Positions 56,640-64,000 of a DNA stretch of 64,000 nucleotides are shown one piece after another. Location: assembly GCF_036898095.1 (NCBI RefSeq), contig NC_090729.1, positions 69,901,360-69,965,359 on the forward strand. The letters are read 5' to 3'. Origin of the DNA: Palaemon carinicauda. Its lineage: Eukaryota > Arthropoda > Malacostraca > Decapoda > Palaemonidae. Positions within the stretch are counted from its first letter, which is position 1. Each line of letters begins with the position of its first letter. Below the pieces are notes generated by a model that was given only the letters and a program-made list of their open reading frames with translations, searched no databases and was not told where the DNA came from. Position numbers and translations under genes: made by a program.

Positions 56640-56841
56640 TCGGGCATAGATGAACTGAAGAACAGAAAACGGGAATGATTCCTCCTACCACCCTTTAACG
56701 GGTGTTACCACCCAACCACCACAAGGCGGTTGCCTAGTTTTAGAAAAATTCTGCCGAAATAGAGATAATTAGCTATGTATATATAACTGCCAGGTAAGTA
56801 TTCATAAAACTTTGTTTTATCATAAAAACTCCATTTTTTTT
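56640..56841 (+). repeat. Right inverted terminal repeat of DIRS F
   Basis: Inverted copy of 50257-50412 plus an outer extension ending at an eight-T run. It contains CAGGTAAGT at 56791-56799. Confidence 0.93.
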
Positions 56842-57672
56842 CTAGCGCTGTGGTGCTTGATTATAAATCTTAACATACTATTTATATTGTGTTTTAACAA
56901 AACTATATTCTCCATTTTCAGATACTGTAAATTTATCTTTGAAATTTGGCCTTTACATTTATTTACCCGATTTGTAAATTCATAGGTTCCACTAAATTTT
57001 TCTTTTGTTAACTCCAGTTTCGGATGCAGCTTGCTCCGATTCCAAACAGATTAGGGGCTATGAATATTGTTTGTTTCTTCCTTTCATTTACAGCATGTTA
57101 GTTTATATTTGGCAGTATATTTTCTTGATCTTTTCTTTATAGTGAATAGTGGTATAATGTAAAAATGTCAGACTTATGCTACTTTGTTTACTATCGTATA
57201 ATATCTATATGGAAACAAAACAGCTGCTATCTGATTCGAATGTTCATAACAAAACAACTTTTTTTTTTTTGGTTGTTATTGTGGCTGTGTGCGTTTACAC
57301 AATGAATATAACGTTACTAAAGATAATTTTAACCATATATTTTAATTTTCTATCCCATTGAAGTAGAAGATGGAATAAAGAAACAGAGTAAAAATGTTTG
57401 TTGAAATTTAGTTTCTCAAAAAGTAACTTGCATGATACACAAGATTTATAATAAAATCATATTTTATGGATGAAAATTGGGGGTCGCACAATACGAGAGA
57501 TCGGCTGTTACACGTGTATATACGGTAAGTGTTTAATCAGGATAATGGCAAGGTAAACATACAGTACTGTTCATATGTTCAAAAGTTTAAGGGGCCCTGA
57601 AAGTCATTTTATATTGCTGAAATAAAGATGAAGACCTGTAAATCTTATTTATATATTTCTTTTTAGTTTCAG
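56842..57672 (+). other. End of intron 1, AT-rich unique sequence
   Basis: No mobile element or coding signal recognised. It ends in a pyrimidine-rich tract and TTTCAG acceptor at 57672. Confidence 0.6.
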
Positions 57673-57738
57673 AATCTGCTGAGTGTTAACCAACAAGAAA
57701 ATATTTGTGTCAAATACAGTGATGAGGAAGGAGATAAG
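57673..57738 (+). CDS. PB1-domain protein (NBR1-like), coding exon 2
   Basis: Exactly 22 codons between TTTCAG and GTACTATC, phase 0 at both ends. It reads NLLSVNQQENICVKYSDEEG plus Asp-Lys. KYSDEEGD is the OPCA acidic motif of PB1 domains, which contacts the basic face of a partner. Intron 2 behind it is only 131 bp. The PB1 assignment rests on continuity with exons 1 and 3. Confidence 0.82.
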
Positions 57739-57869
57739 GTACTATCCCATAATTTGTTATTTTGACAGTTTGTTTCTTTTGCTATATTTTGTCTTATTTT
57801 TACTGGGTATGCATTGCACAGTAGTTGACATCTTGCTAAATTTTAAGAAGACTATTTTTTTCTCCTCAG

Positions 57870-57911
57870 TTACCAATAGACTCAGATGAGGAATACAGAG
57901 AGGCTCTTAAG
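57870..57911 (+). CDS. PB1-domain protein (NBR1-like), coding exon 3
   Basis: Exactly 14 codons between TCTCCTCAG and the strong donor GTATGT, phase 0. It reads LPIDSDEEYREALK, the last strand and helix of the PB1 fold (compare the NBR1-type ending EYEEALK). The gene must continue beyond this exon; no further exon is recognised up to 64000, so intron 3 is at least 6 kb and also contains mobile elements. Confidence 0.82.
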
Positions 57912-58231
57912 GTATGTAATCATATGTATTCTTACTGGATATATTAGAGGGATAACTCGGGTTCAGTGGTATTTGATGTTTCTTCCTCATGAATTCTGTA
58001 TTGGAACATTTTCAGGATTTGGTAGGTTTAGCTTTAATTTCTATATTAATTATGAGCCCCATCTACTCAGCAAATGATATGTCATTCAAGTTCTGGGCTC
58101 CTTTTTTTCTATGTTGTATTTAACCCGTCTTCTCACAAAGGCTATATAAGATAGGACCCGATAGCATTTATTATCGTATTGCAGAATAGATTTTATTTCC
58201 TTATATGCAGGATATAATGTTACACATTTGT
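57912..58231 (+). other. Start of intron 3, unique sequence
   Basis: No recognisable feature; AT-rich. Confidence 0.55.
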
Positions 58232-58480
58232 TTCCTAACTGAAATACAATCCTACGCTATTTATTAGGGAAGAGCTGTTAACATTTAGCGAGGGTTAACT
58301 ACCCATCCTGCTAGTTAGCGGGAGGGGAACTAGCAGGAGGGGTATGGGGTAGTTAGGTACCCCTCCCACTCACACACCTGTGAATGAGCCCATTTTGCTT
58401 TTGGCTCGCATGGTGAATGGCCGTTGCTGCTCTTCATCTGTGGTGGATAACGGGAGAGGGTAAGGTGTGGCACCCTAGTA
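58232..58480 (+). mobile_element. Solo left-end fragment of a DIRS element (G/H lineage)
   Basis: Contains CTGAAATACAATCCTACGCT, AGCGAGGGTTAACTACCCAT and GTTAGGTACCCCTCCCACTC, matching the left ITRs of G and H. No internal element sequence follows; LINE sequence begins within about 150 bp. Confidence 0.75.
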
Positions 58481-58624
58481 GTACTAGCCAAACTCGGTTG
58501 AGTCCCTCGTCAGGCTGGGAGGAGCGTAGAGAGGAAAGGTTCCCTTTTTTTAATTTGTTTGATGGCGGCTGCCCCCCCCCCAAAAAAAAATAAAAATTTG
58601 GGGGAAGTGCCTTGGTATATGGAT

Positions 58625-59272
58625 GGACTAATGCTTTTTTTGTTTTCTGATACAACTCAGGAACATACATAATGGTCTACTTTTAAATCGGCACTCTGGT
58701 GTAGATGCAACAGTTCCTCCTTTACTTAAACCATATGGCTCAGTCTCTCACTGTGCAAAGGAAAAGGCAACCCTTTTGACTGATGTTTTTGACAGTAAAC
58801 AGAGTAATGAAAAACTTGAACTTCCTCATTCCTGTTTTCCTGAGGCTAAACTAACTAGTTTAGCTTTACGATCTTGTGAAATTATAAAGCTCTGTTGTTG
58901 GACTTTGATGCTTATGGAGGTGTTGACCCAAATGGTGTTTTTCCTTTTTTTTTTTTTTTATAAAGACTGAAGATTTCTTAGGTTCAAAGTTATCTGTTAT
59001 TTTGCGCAAGTTGGCAAGAAGAGGAGCTTTTAGCATGTGATGGAGAATTGGTTATGTTACTCCTCTATTTAAATGTGTTTGTGGTAGCTCAAGTCCAACA
59101 GATTACTGCCCAATTTCCATAACTCCCATATTATCTAAAGTTTTTGAACCTCTTCTGGCAAAACATCTTAATAGGTTTGCTGAAGGTAATGATCTATTCC
59201 CTAGTTTGCAATTTGGTTTTCTAAAGGATACCCTTCTTAAAATCTCCATTGCTGTACAGAAATCCCTAGTTG
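58625..59272 (+). pseudogene. Non-LTR retrotransposon reverse transcriptase fragment
   Basis: 58776-58975 reads DVFDSKQSNEKLELPHSCFP, and in another frame YGGVDPNGVFPLFF, sequence found upstream of the RT core of non-LTR elements. 59100-59270 reads TDYCPISITPILSKVFEPLL, LNRFAEGNDLFPSLQFGF and ISIAVQKSL, the finger/palm entry region. A T13 run and stops break it. The catalytic YxDD box is absent because DIRS H begins at 59273. It is distinct from the RTE-like copy at 3010-5049. Confidence 0.7.
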
Positions 59273-59480
59273 TTCCGTGACTGAAATACAAACCACGCTA
59301 TTTAATATGGGTTATTACTTTCGCGTAGCTGAAATGACGAGCCATTGTAATTTTAACGAGGGTTTACTACCCCCATTGCTAGTTAGTGGGGGGTAGGGAG
59401 GGGTAACTTGCTACCCCCCCCTCACACACCTGTGTGATGAGCTCACTTTTACTTTGGCTCGGGTGGTGAGCGGACATGTC
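59273..59480 (+). repeat. Left inverted terminal repeat of DIRS H
   Basis: Near-identical in organisation to that of G, with opposed G-rich/C-rich blocks (GGGTAGGGAGGGGTAACTTG, then CTACCCCCCCCTCACACACC). Confidence 0.87.
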
Positions 59481-60956
59481 CGCTTTCACCCTCGCTTTTT
59501 GACAGCCTATAATGTATTTTGTCTTTTTTACTTACTTTTTCTTATACTTGTATATATATATACATAAACATTCTTTATGTTTATGTATATATTTTGGTGT
59601 ATAGAAATGTAGTAAGGTTTCTTTTCTGTGTTTGTGCTATGTGGTAGTGTACGACAACGACACCGGTAGTGGTAGGCCACCACGGTTTCGCGTCATGGGG
59701 CGCGGCCTCTCTTGGTCCTTCGGTCGTTTCCTTCGGCTTTCCGTTAATTCGTTCACCGTGGGGAATTGTTATCGCTGGACTTCTTCATCTTTTATCTTCG
59801 CTGTTCCTCCTTTCCTACGGGGAACTTGGATTCTCAGCGAAGGGAATGTGGGAGTTTAGTTTGACTACGTTCTCTCTCTCTATTCGAGGTCGTTCCCCCT
59901 TTTACTACTACTACGTACTATTAAGAAAACTTCTTTCCCGTTGCAGGCTGAGTTGCTTTCCGTTTTATTTGCCTCAATTATTTTTAATGAAATCTAATTG
60001 TATTTTTAACTTTTCAGCCTCTGGGGAACACTTCCCTTCAGGGGTCAGTGGTTCTTACTATTTGTGAACATTCAAAAATCAGTTACATGATTATAATTGT
60101 TATAATTCTGTTTTTCGTTAAAGTTCTCCGCCCTCCCCCTTCTCCTGTGAATGTCATTGTGGGAGGAGGGCGCATACTTGATTTTTAATTCTTATGTTTT
60201 GCTATTCCCTCGAGGTTACTCTTCGGAGTTCCTCCCGGCAAATTTCTGTTAAATAATTATTTTAACTTTATTTCCGCAGTTGACTATGCAGTTTTTCTTC
60301 GTTTGACTGAAGTGTGCCAACGAAGCAGAGCTGTCCTGTTTATGCCTGGGGAGTCTGCTGTCGCTGCCGTCTCTCTAGGACATCGTCAGGGTCGTTATCC
60401 CTTCTCTTATAAGTTCTCCCGTGACAACTGTCACCTCTTCAGTTCATCTTAGAACGATAAGGAGGTTCGCCTCCAGGGGAAGGTAACTTTCCTTTCGAGG
60501 GAGGTTCCCTTCCCAGGTGTGAGATCTTCCCCCTGCAGAGGGGGAACTTCTCATACCTTAATTTGCCTGGTCTTTAGGCAGTTGCTCTTGGTGCTGAGCT
60601 ACCGCTTTTGTAACCATGCTCAAGGGGCTGAGCGGTTGCAAGGCTGGTCCATGGAACTTCCTGTGACTATGTTCTTGGGGCTGAGCGGTCTCTTCTGTAG
60701 CTATGCTGAAGGGGCTGAGCAGCTGCAGGATTAGTCTTGACCTCTCTCGTTCGCCAGGGAGGCCACACATAAGGGCTCCTCTTTGGAGGATTGCTCCTTA
60801 TAGGTCAGCTTGCTGACCCTACAGCCCTTAGGGACATCACCAGTGTCGTCAAGTCTCTTCTATGAAGTGTTCACCTCTCTTGTTCGCGAGAGAGGCCACT
60901 CATAGAGACTCCTCTTCGGAGGACTGTTCCTGTTTAGACCAGCTTGCTGTTCAGTC

Positions 60957-61345
60957 ACTATCACTTCGGTGTTTAGTGACAGGGAAACTTGGTTTCTCGT
61001 TACGCTGATTCTCGGGGTCTCGTAACTTTAGTTACGTTGATCGCTTGGGCTCTCGTAACTTTAGTTACGTTGATCCCTTGGGCTCTCGTAACTTTAGTCA
61101 CTAACACTTCGGTGTTTAGTGACTAGGAAACTTCGGTTTCCCGTTACGCTGACCCTTCTGGGTCTCGTAACATTAGTTACGCAGAACCCTTGGGCTCTCG
61201 TAACTTTTGTCACTCCAACACTTCGGTGTTTAGTGACAGGGAAACTTCGGTTTCTCGTTGCGCTGACCCTTCGGGGTCTCGCAACTCAGGCTACCTTAGG
61301 CCTTTAATCTATCGTGCCCTTAGTCACTCTGATCCTTCGGGATCT
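60957..61345 (+). repeat. Array of short hairpins, many with C(TTCG)G loops
   Basis: Recurrent short inverted repeats, each followed by TCTCGTTAC or TCTCGTAAC: GAAACTTCGGTTTC (61127-61140 and 61241-61254), GACCCTTCGGGGTC (61265-61278), GATCCTTCGGGATC (61331-61344), and AACACTTCGGTGTT within larger palindromes at 61098-61123 and 61209-61236. Some units carry CTTGGG instead of CTTCGG. Confidence 0.85.
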
Positions 61346-61894
61346 CGTTCTCCAGACCTGCTGACCTGCCATCTCTGCTGACCTGCCGTCTCCGTTCCTG
61401 ACTGCTGACACGCTGTGGGCGCCCACGCCCCCCGTTATCCAACGGACACAGTTCCCTTTGGGGCAGAGGGGCTTTCTCACATTGTGAGTAAGCCCCTTAA
61501 ATGCCAGGTATCCCCTGTGCGCCAATGTTCTCCTGCGCGCAAGTGCTCGCCTGCTGGTCCTGATGTTCCTGAGACTGCTATCCAGAGACACCCTGTTCCA
61601 GGCACTGCTCGCCAACGTTCCCTGCGCATTGGCGCACATAGTTGGAGTTACTGAGATAGCGCACAGGCGCTCATCAGTGGTTCAGCCTGCAGTGTCTCTA
61701 AGTCTCTTCTACGAAGAGCACCTCTCCTGTTTGCGGGAGAGGTCTCTCATAGAGACCACTCCTCGGAGTATCAAGCAATATTTCCAGTGTGGATCGTCGG
61801 CTCTGGACTCTGAAGCAGACCTGCCTAGTCCTCTTCAGGGGATGCCCTCCCTTTAAGGACACATCCAGCTGATCCTTCAACCTAGCACACAACG

Positions 61895-62150
61895 TGTGCT
61901 AGCGCCAACAATCTTCTTATGCGCACAAGCGCCGACGATCTTCTCTCGTGTGCTAGCGCTGACGATCTTCTCTCGTGTGCTAGCGCTGACGATCTTCATA
62001 CGCGCGTAAGCGCTGACGATCTTCATACGCGCGTAAGCGCTGACGATCTTCATACGCGCGTAAGCGCTGACGATCTTCATACGCGCGTAAGCGCTGACGA
62101 TCGTCCGCGCGCAGGCACCGATGGTTTCCTGTGAGCAAGCGCCGACGATC
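61895..62150 (+). repeat. 27-bp tandem repeat in the Gag-like region of DIRS H
   Basis: Four nearly identical copies (61985-62100) of a unit containing GCTGACGATCTTCATACGCG, with diverged copies either side. One frame encodes a nine-residue cycle SADDLHTRV. Related degenerate sequence continues to 62320 and occurs in D at 39065-39790. Confidence 0.9.
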
Positions 62151-63474
62151 TTCTTATGCTCACAAGCGCCGACAATCTCCTTGCACGCGCAACCACCGAC
62201 GATCTTCTTGCACGCGCGACCACCGATGACCTTCAAGCGCCGATGATCTTCTTGCGCACGCAAGCACCGACGATCTTGTTGCGTGCGCAAGCGCCGGCGA
62301 TCTCTTCTGCGCGCTCACGCGTGCCAACATTCTGGTCGCACAAGCTCTTCATTCTGATCCTGCTCGTCAATCTGATTCCTGCGCACCCTATGAAGTCTCG
62401 GCCGCGCCCGCTTGCGCTAACTGCCAACATTCTGGTCCGCACGGGCTCTTCATTCTGATCCTTCTCGTCAATCTAATTCCTGCGCACCCTATGAAGTCGC
62501 ACTCGCGCGGCATTTCAACAGTCTCGCGCGCGACCCCTCGGGTATTTCCCATCGCGCGAGCGCTCTCCCTAGCGCAATTGCCAATACCCTCCCCCGCGGG
62601 AAGCTGCCGGACAACACGCTGTAAGGTCGCCATTGCCACTTTTCTCCCCCCCCCCCAGGCACAGAACAGTGTGCTTGCCGGAAGGGGGGAAGGTTCCAGA
62701 AAGGTCCAGGGACATGCCGTCCTTATCTTTTTACAGGTGACATCCCCTCCAGAGGGAGTGTCTGACAGCGCAATCGTCGGCCGGAAGCATGGTTTGGGAC
62801 TCTAATCAGAGTGGTAGCACAGGCTTTCATGCTTTTCTCTCTGAATGGAGCCACAAATCCTTGGCTGCAACTCCTCCCCCCTGAGGAGGAAAAGAGGATT
62901 TCGGACGAGGTAACTTCTCCGAGGACGTAGCTGTCCCCTTGTAAGTCTTCGAGGCAGGTACTCTCCCCCCTCAGACTTTTCTCCTTCCCCTTCGGACAAA
63001 GTTTTGCCGCCCTCAGGAGAGTCCTGGGAGGTGAGACGTTCCCCAATTACACCATTGAGGGAAACCCCACCTTGCGCGATATGTTTTCTCGAATAAAGAA
63101 AGAGAAGAGCCTGCCTCCGTCGTTGTTGGAGTCCTGCATCCCTCCTGGGAGAGAGTCAAGGACTCCAAAGAAATACCGGAGTCCACTAGCACCAAATCTT
63201 CAGGCTCAGACATTCTTTGTTATGGGAACGAACCTGTTTGAGCCTAAGGACGTGAAGCAGGCGGCTGAGAGGCGTAGGAAGTCACTGAGACTCCTTCCTA
63301 TATAGGGCTTTGACATTCAAGCCCTATAAACTAGCACCTCAGCAGTCATGTCCTACCAAATCAATGGCAGCTGAGACAGTGGGATCTATGCCCTTTCCGG
63401 TCAAGGACAAGAAAGGTAAAAAGTTCCCCAAGGGAGGGAAGAATCCTAGAAGGGGCAACCGAGACGTTCTGTAA

Positions 63475-64000
63475 CACAGGACCTCTGGCCTGTGGTCAGA
63501 ATCAGAATAGTGCCTCCATATAAATCTGCTAGAGATGAAGGCTGTTCTTCATGGCCCTTCAACAGTGCCATCAAAGACCTAGCGGATCACTCTGTGGTGT
63601 GATGAGCGACAACACCACAGTAGTGGCTTACATCAACAAGCAAGGAGGTACCTTTTTAAAGCAGCTATCCCATCTCCCAGTAGAGGTACTGAGATGGACC
63701 AAAGTCCACTCGATGCCTCTATCGGCTCGCTTCATTCCAGACAAAGGGAATGTGCTCACCGTCTGTCGGAGCAGAGCATCTCAGATAATGAGTACCGAGT
63801 GGTCCTTGGATCATCCAGTGGCCAACAAAGTCCTGACTTTGTGGGGTTACCCGACTGTGGATCGGCTCGCTACAGCGCTGAACTTCAAGCTCCCGCTGTA
63901 TTGCCCCCAGTCCCAGATCCCAAAGCACTCTGGCAAGATGCCTTCCAACAACGGTGGGACAGCACCGACGTGTGCGCTTTTCCCCCGTTCTGTCTGATGA
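63475..64000 (+). pseudogene. RNase H and recombinase connector of DIRS H
   Basis: Follows the Gag C-terminus directly; the RT is deleted. VMSDNTTVVAYINKQGGTFL (Asp motif) and MPLSARFIPDKGNVLTVCRS are readable in 63551-63997; the last acidic motif, LADNLSR in E, is changed to LTVCRSR, so a catalytic Asp is lost. The connector LTLWGYPTVDRLATALNFKL and the FPPFCLM-like end reach the window edge. Confidence 0.8.

Larger units (their letters stand above)
50246..56841 (+). mobile_element. DIRS-type retrotransposon F, complete and apparently intact (about 6.6 kb)
   Basis: Left end TTTATTAATAGAACTTACCT, right end CATAAAAACTCCATTTTTTT. ITRs at 50257-50412 and 56640-56810 are inverted copies with very few differences. 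The internal complementary region at 56501-56612 matches both ends. ORF1 (Gag-like) and ORF2 (RT, RNase H, tyrosine recombinase) are both uninterrupted, with catalytic residues in place. It is flanked by E's terminal T-run and unique intron DNA. Intact coding capacity and matched ITRs suggest a recent insertion that might be mobilisation-competent, though activity is not shown. Confidence 0.95.
6279..57672 (+). other. Intron 1 of the PB1-domain gene (about 51.4 kb)
   Basis: Bounded by GTTTGT at the donor and TTTCAG at the acceptor, both in phase 0. It contains elements A, B, C, D, E, F and G, a solo DIRS end, two Tigger copies, a 1.3-kb inverted-repeat element, several microsatellites and a split minus-strand reading frame. 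Only short stretches (6279-6900, 20441-21340, 56842-57672) look like ordinary intron sequence. Unseen alternative exons inside cannot be excluded. Confidence 0.7.
59640..63474 (+). pseudogene. Gag-like ORF1 relic of DIRS H
   Basis: Short open segments only. 60500-60730 and 60950-61345 are repeat-rich; one frame reads ADPSGSRN-type repeats. 61895-62150 is a 27-bp array. 62750-63060 corresponds to the basic block of E and G; 63072-63305 includes FEPKDVKQAAERRRKSL, matching E's C-terminal block, and 63400-63470 has KDKKGKKFPKGGKNPRRGNR. Frames are broken throughout. Confidence 0.7.
59273..64000 (+). mobile_element. DIRS-type retrotransposon H (G/E-like), 5' portion, continuing past the window
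   Basis: Left ITR at 59273-59480 (GTTCCGTGACTGAAATACAA; CGTAGCTGAAATGACGAGCC). A Gag-like region with several repeat arrays follows to about 63470, then RNase H sequence without any reverse transcriptase. It runs off the window in the recombinase connector. Confidence 0.85.

Noticed and set aside
61895..62150. CRISPR-like direct repeats
   Set aside because: Units are contiguous with no unique spacers, in a eukaryotic retroelement coding region.

Overview
The window is nuclear DNA of an animal, most likely a decapod crustacean. That attribution is inferred from several DIRS-type (tyrosine recombinase) retrotransposon lineages, long TA/GA/TAA microsatellites, Tigger, hAT and RTE-like remnants, and intron-split host coding sequence. 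DIRS elements are known to be diverse in decapods, but no species can be named. There are no prokaryotic operons, rRNA or tRNA genes, or CRISPR arrays.

The main host signal is a plus-strand gene whose first three coding exons encode a PB1 domain resembling that of the autophagy receptor NBR1. Exon 1 is 6030-6278, exon 2 is 57673-57738 and exon 3 is 57870-57911. All three are joined in phase 0 at GT/AG sites, and the gene continues past 64000. Intron 1 is therefore about 51.4 kb, and nearly all of it is mobile DNA. A second, unidentified minus-strand reading frame (20441-20605 plus about 7310-7390) with a promoter-like upstream region is split by a DIRS insertion.

Layout: 1-2100 microsatellites and a hAT transposase relic; 2759-2976 (TA)n; 3010-5049 RTE-like LINE relic; 5050-5154 (TA)n; 5160-6029 gene 5' region with an NRF-1-like site; 6030-6278 exon 1; 6279-7394 intron with a GC-rich 140-bp tandem repeat; 7395-20440 DIRS element A with DIRS element B nested inside it (12776-19431); 20441-21344 mostly unique DNA with a promoter-like tandem repeat; 21345-21695 a solo DIRS 5' end; 21696-22635 a Tigger 3' fragment; 22636-29525 DIRS element G; 29640-30240 and 34740-35340 two copies of an unclassified repeat; 30534-33291 a full-length but frameshifted Tigger transposon; 33420-34714 a 1.3-kb inverted-repeat element; 35502-39064 DIRS C (3'-truncated); 39065-44063 DIRS D (5'-truncated); 44064-50245 DIRS E (5'-truncated); 50246-56841 DIRS F (intact); then host exons 2 and 3, a DIRS end fragment (58232-58480), a second LINE fragment (58625-59272) and the start of DIRS H (59273-64000, running off the end).

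Element F is the best-preserved unit. It has inverted terminal repeats, an internal complementary region matching both ends, a Gag-like ORF with an RS-like repeat domain, and an uninterrupted RT-RNase H-tyrosine recombinase ORF with the catalytic residues in place. A, B and H have lost most or all of the reverse transcriptase but kept RNase H-like and, for A and B, recombinase sequence. G, E and D belong to a second lineage with an HDVR recombinase box and different termini; H shares its ends. Where both junctions are readable (A, B, F), insertion lies in a T-run with no target duplication, as expected for recombinase-mediated integration of a circular intermediate. All classifiable elements in the intron lie in the same orientation as the host gene.
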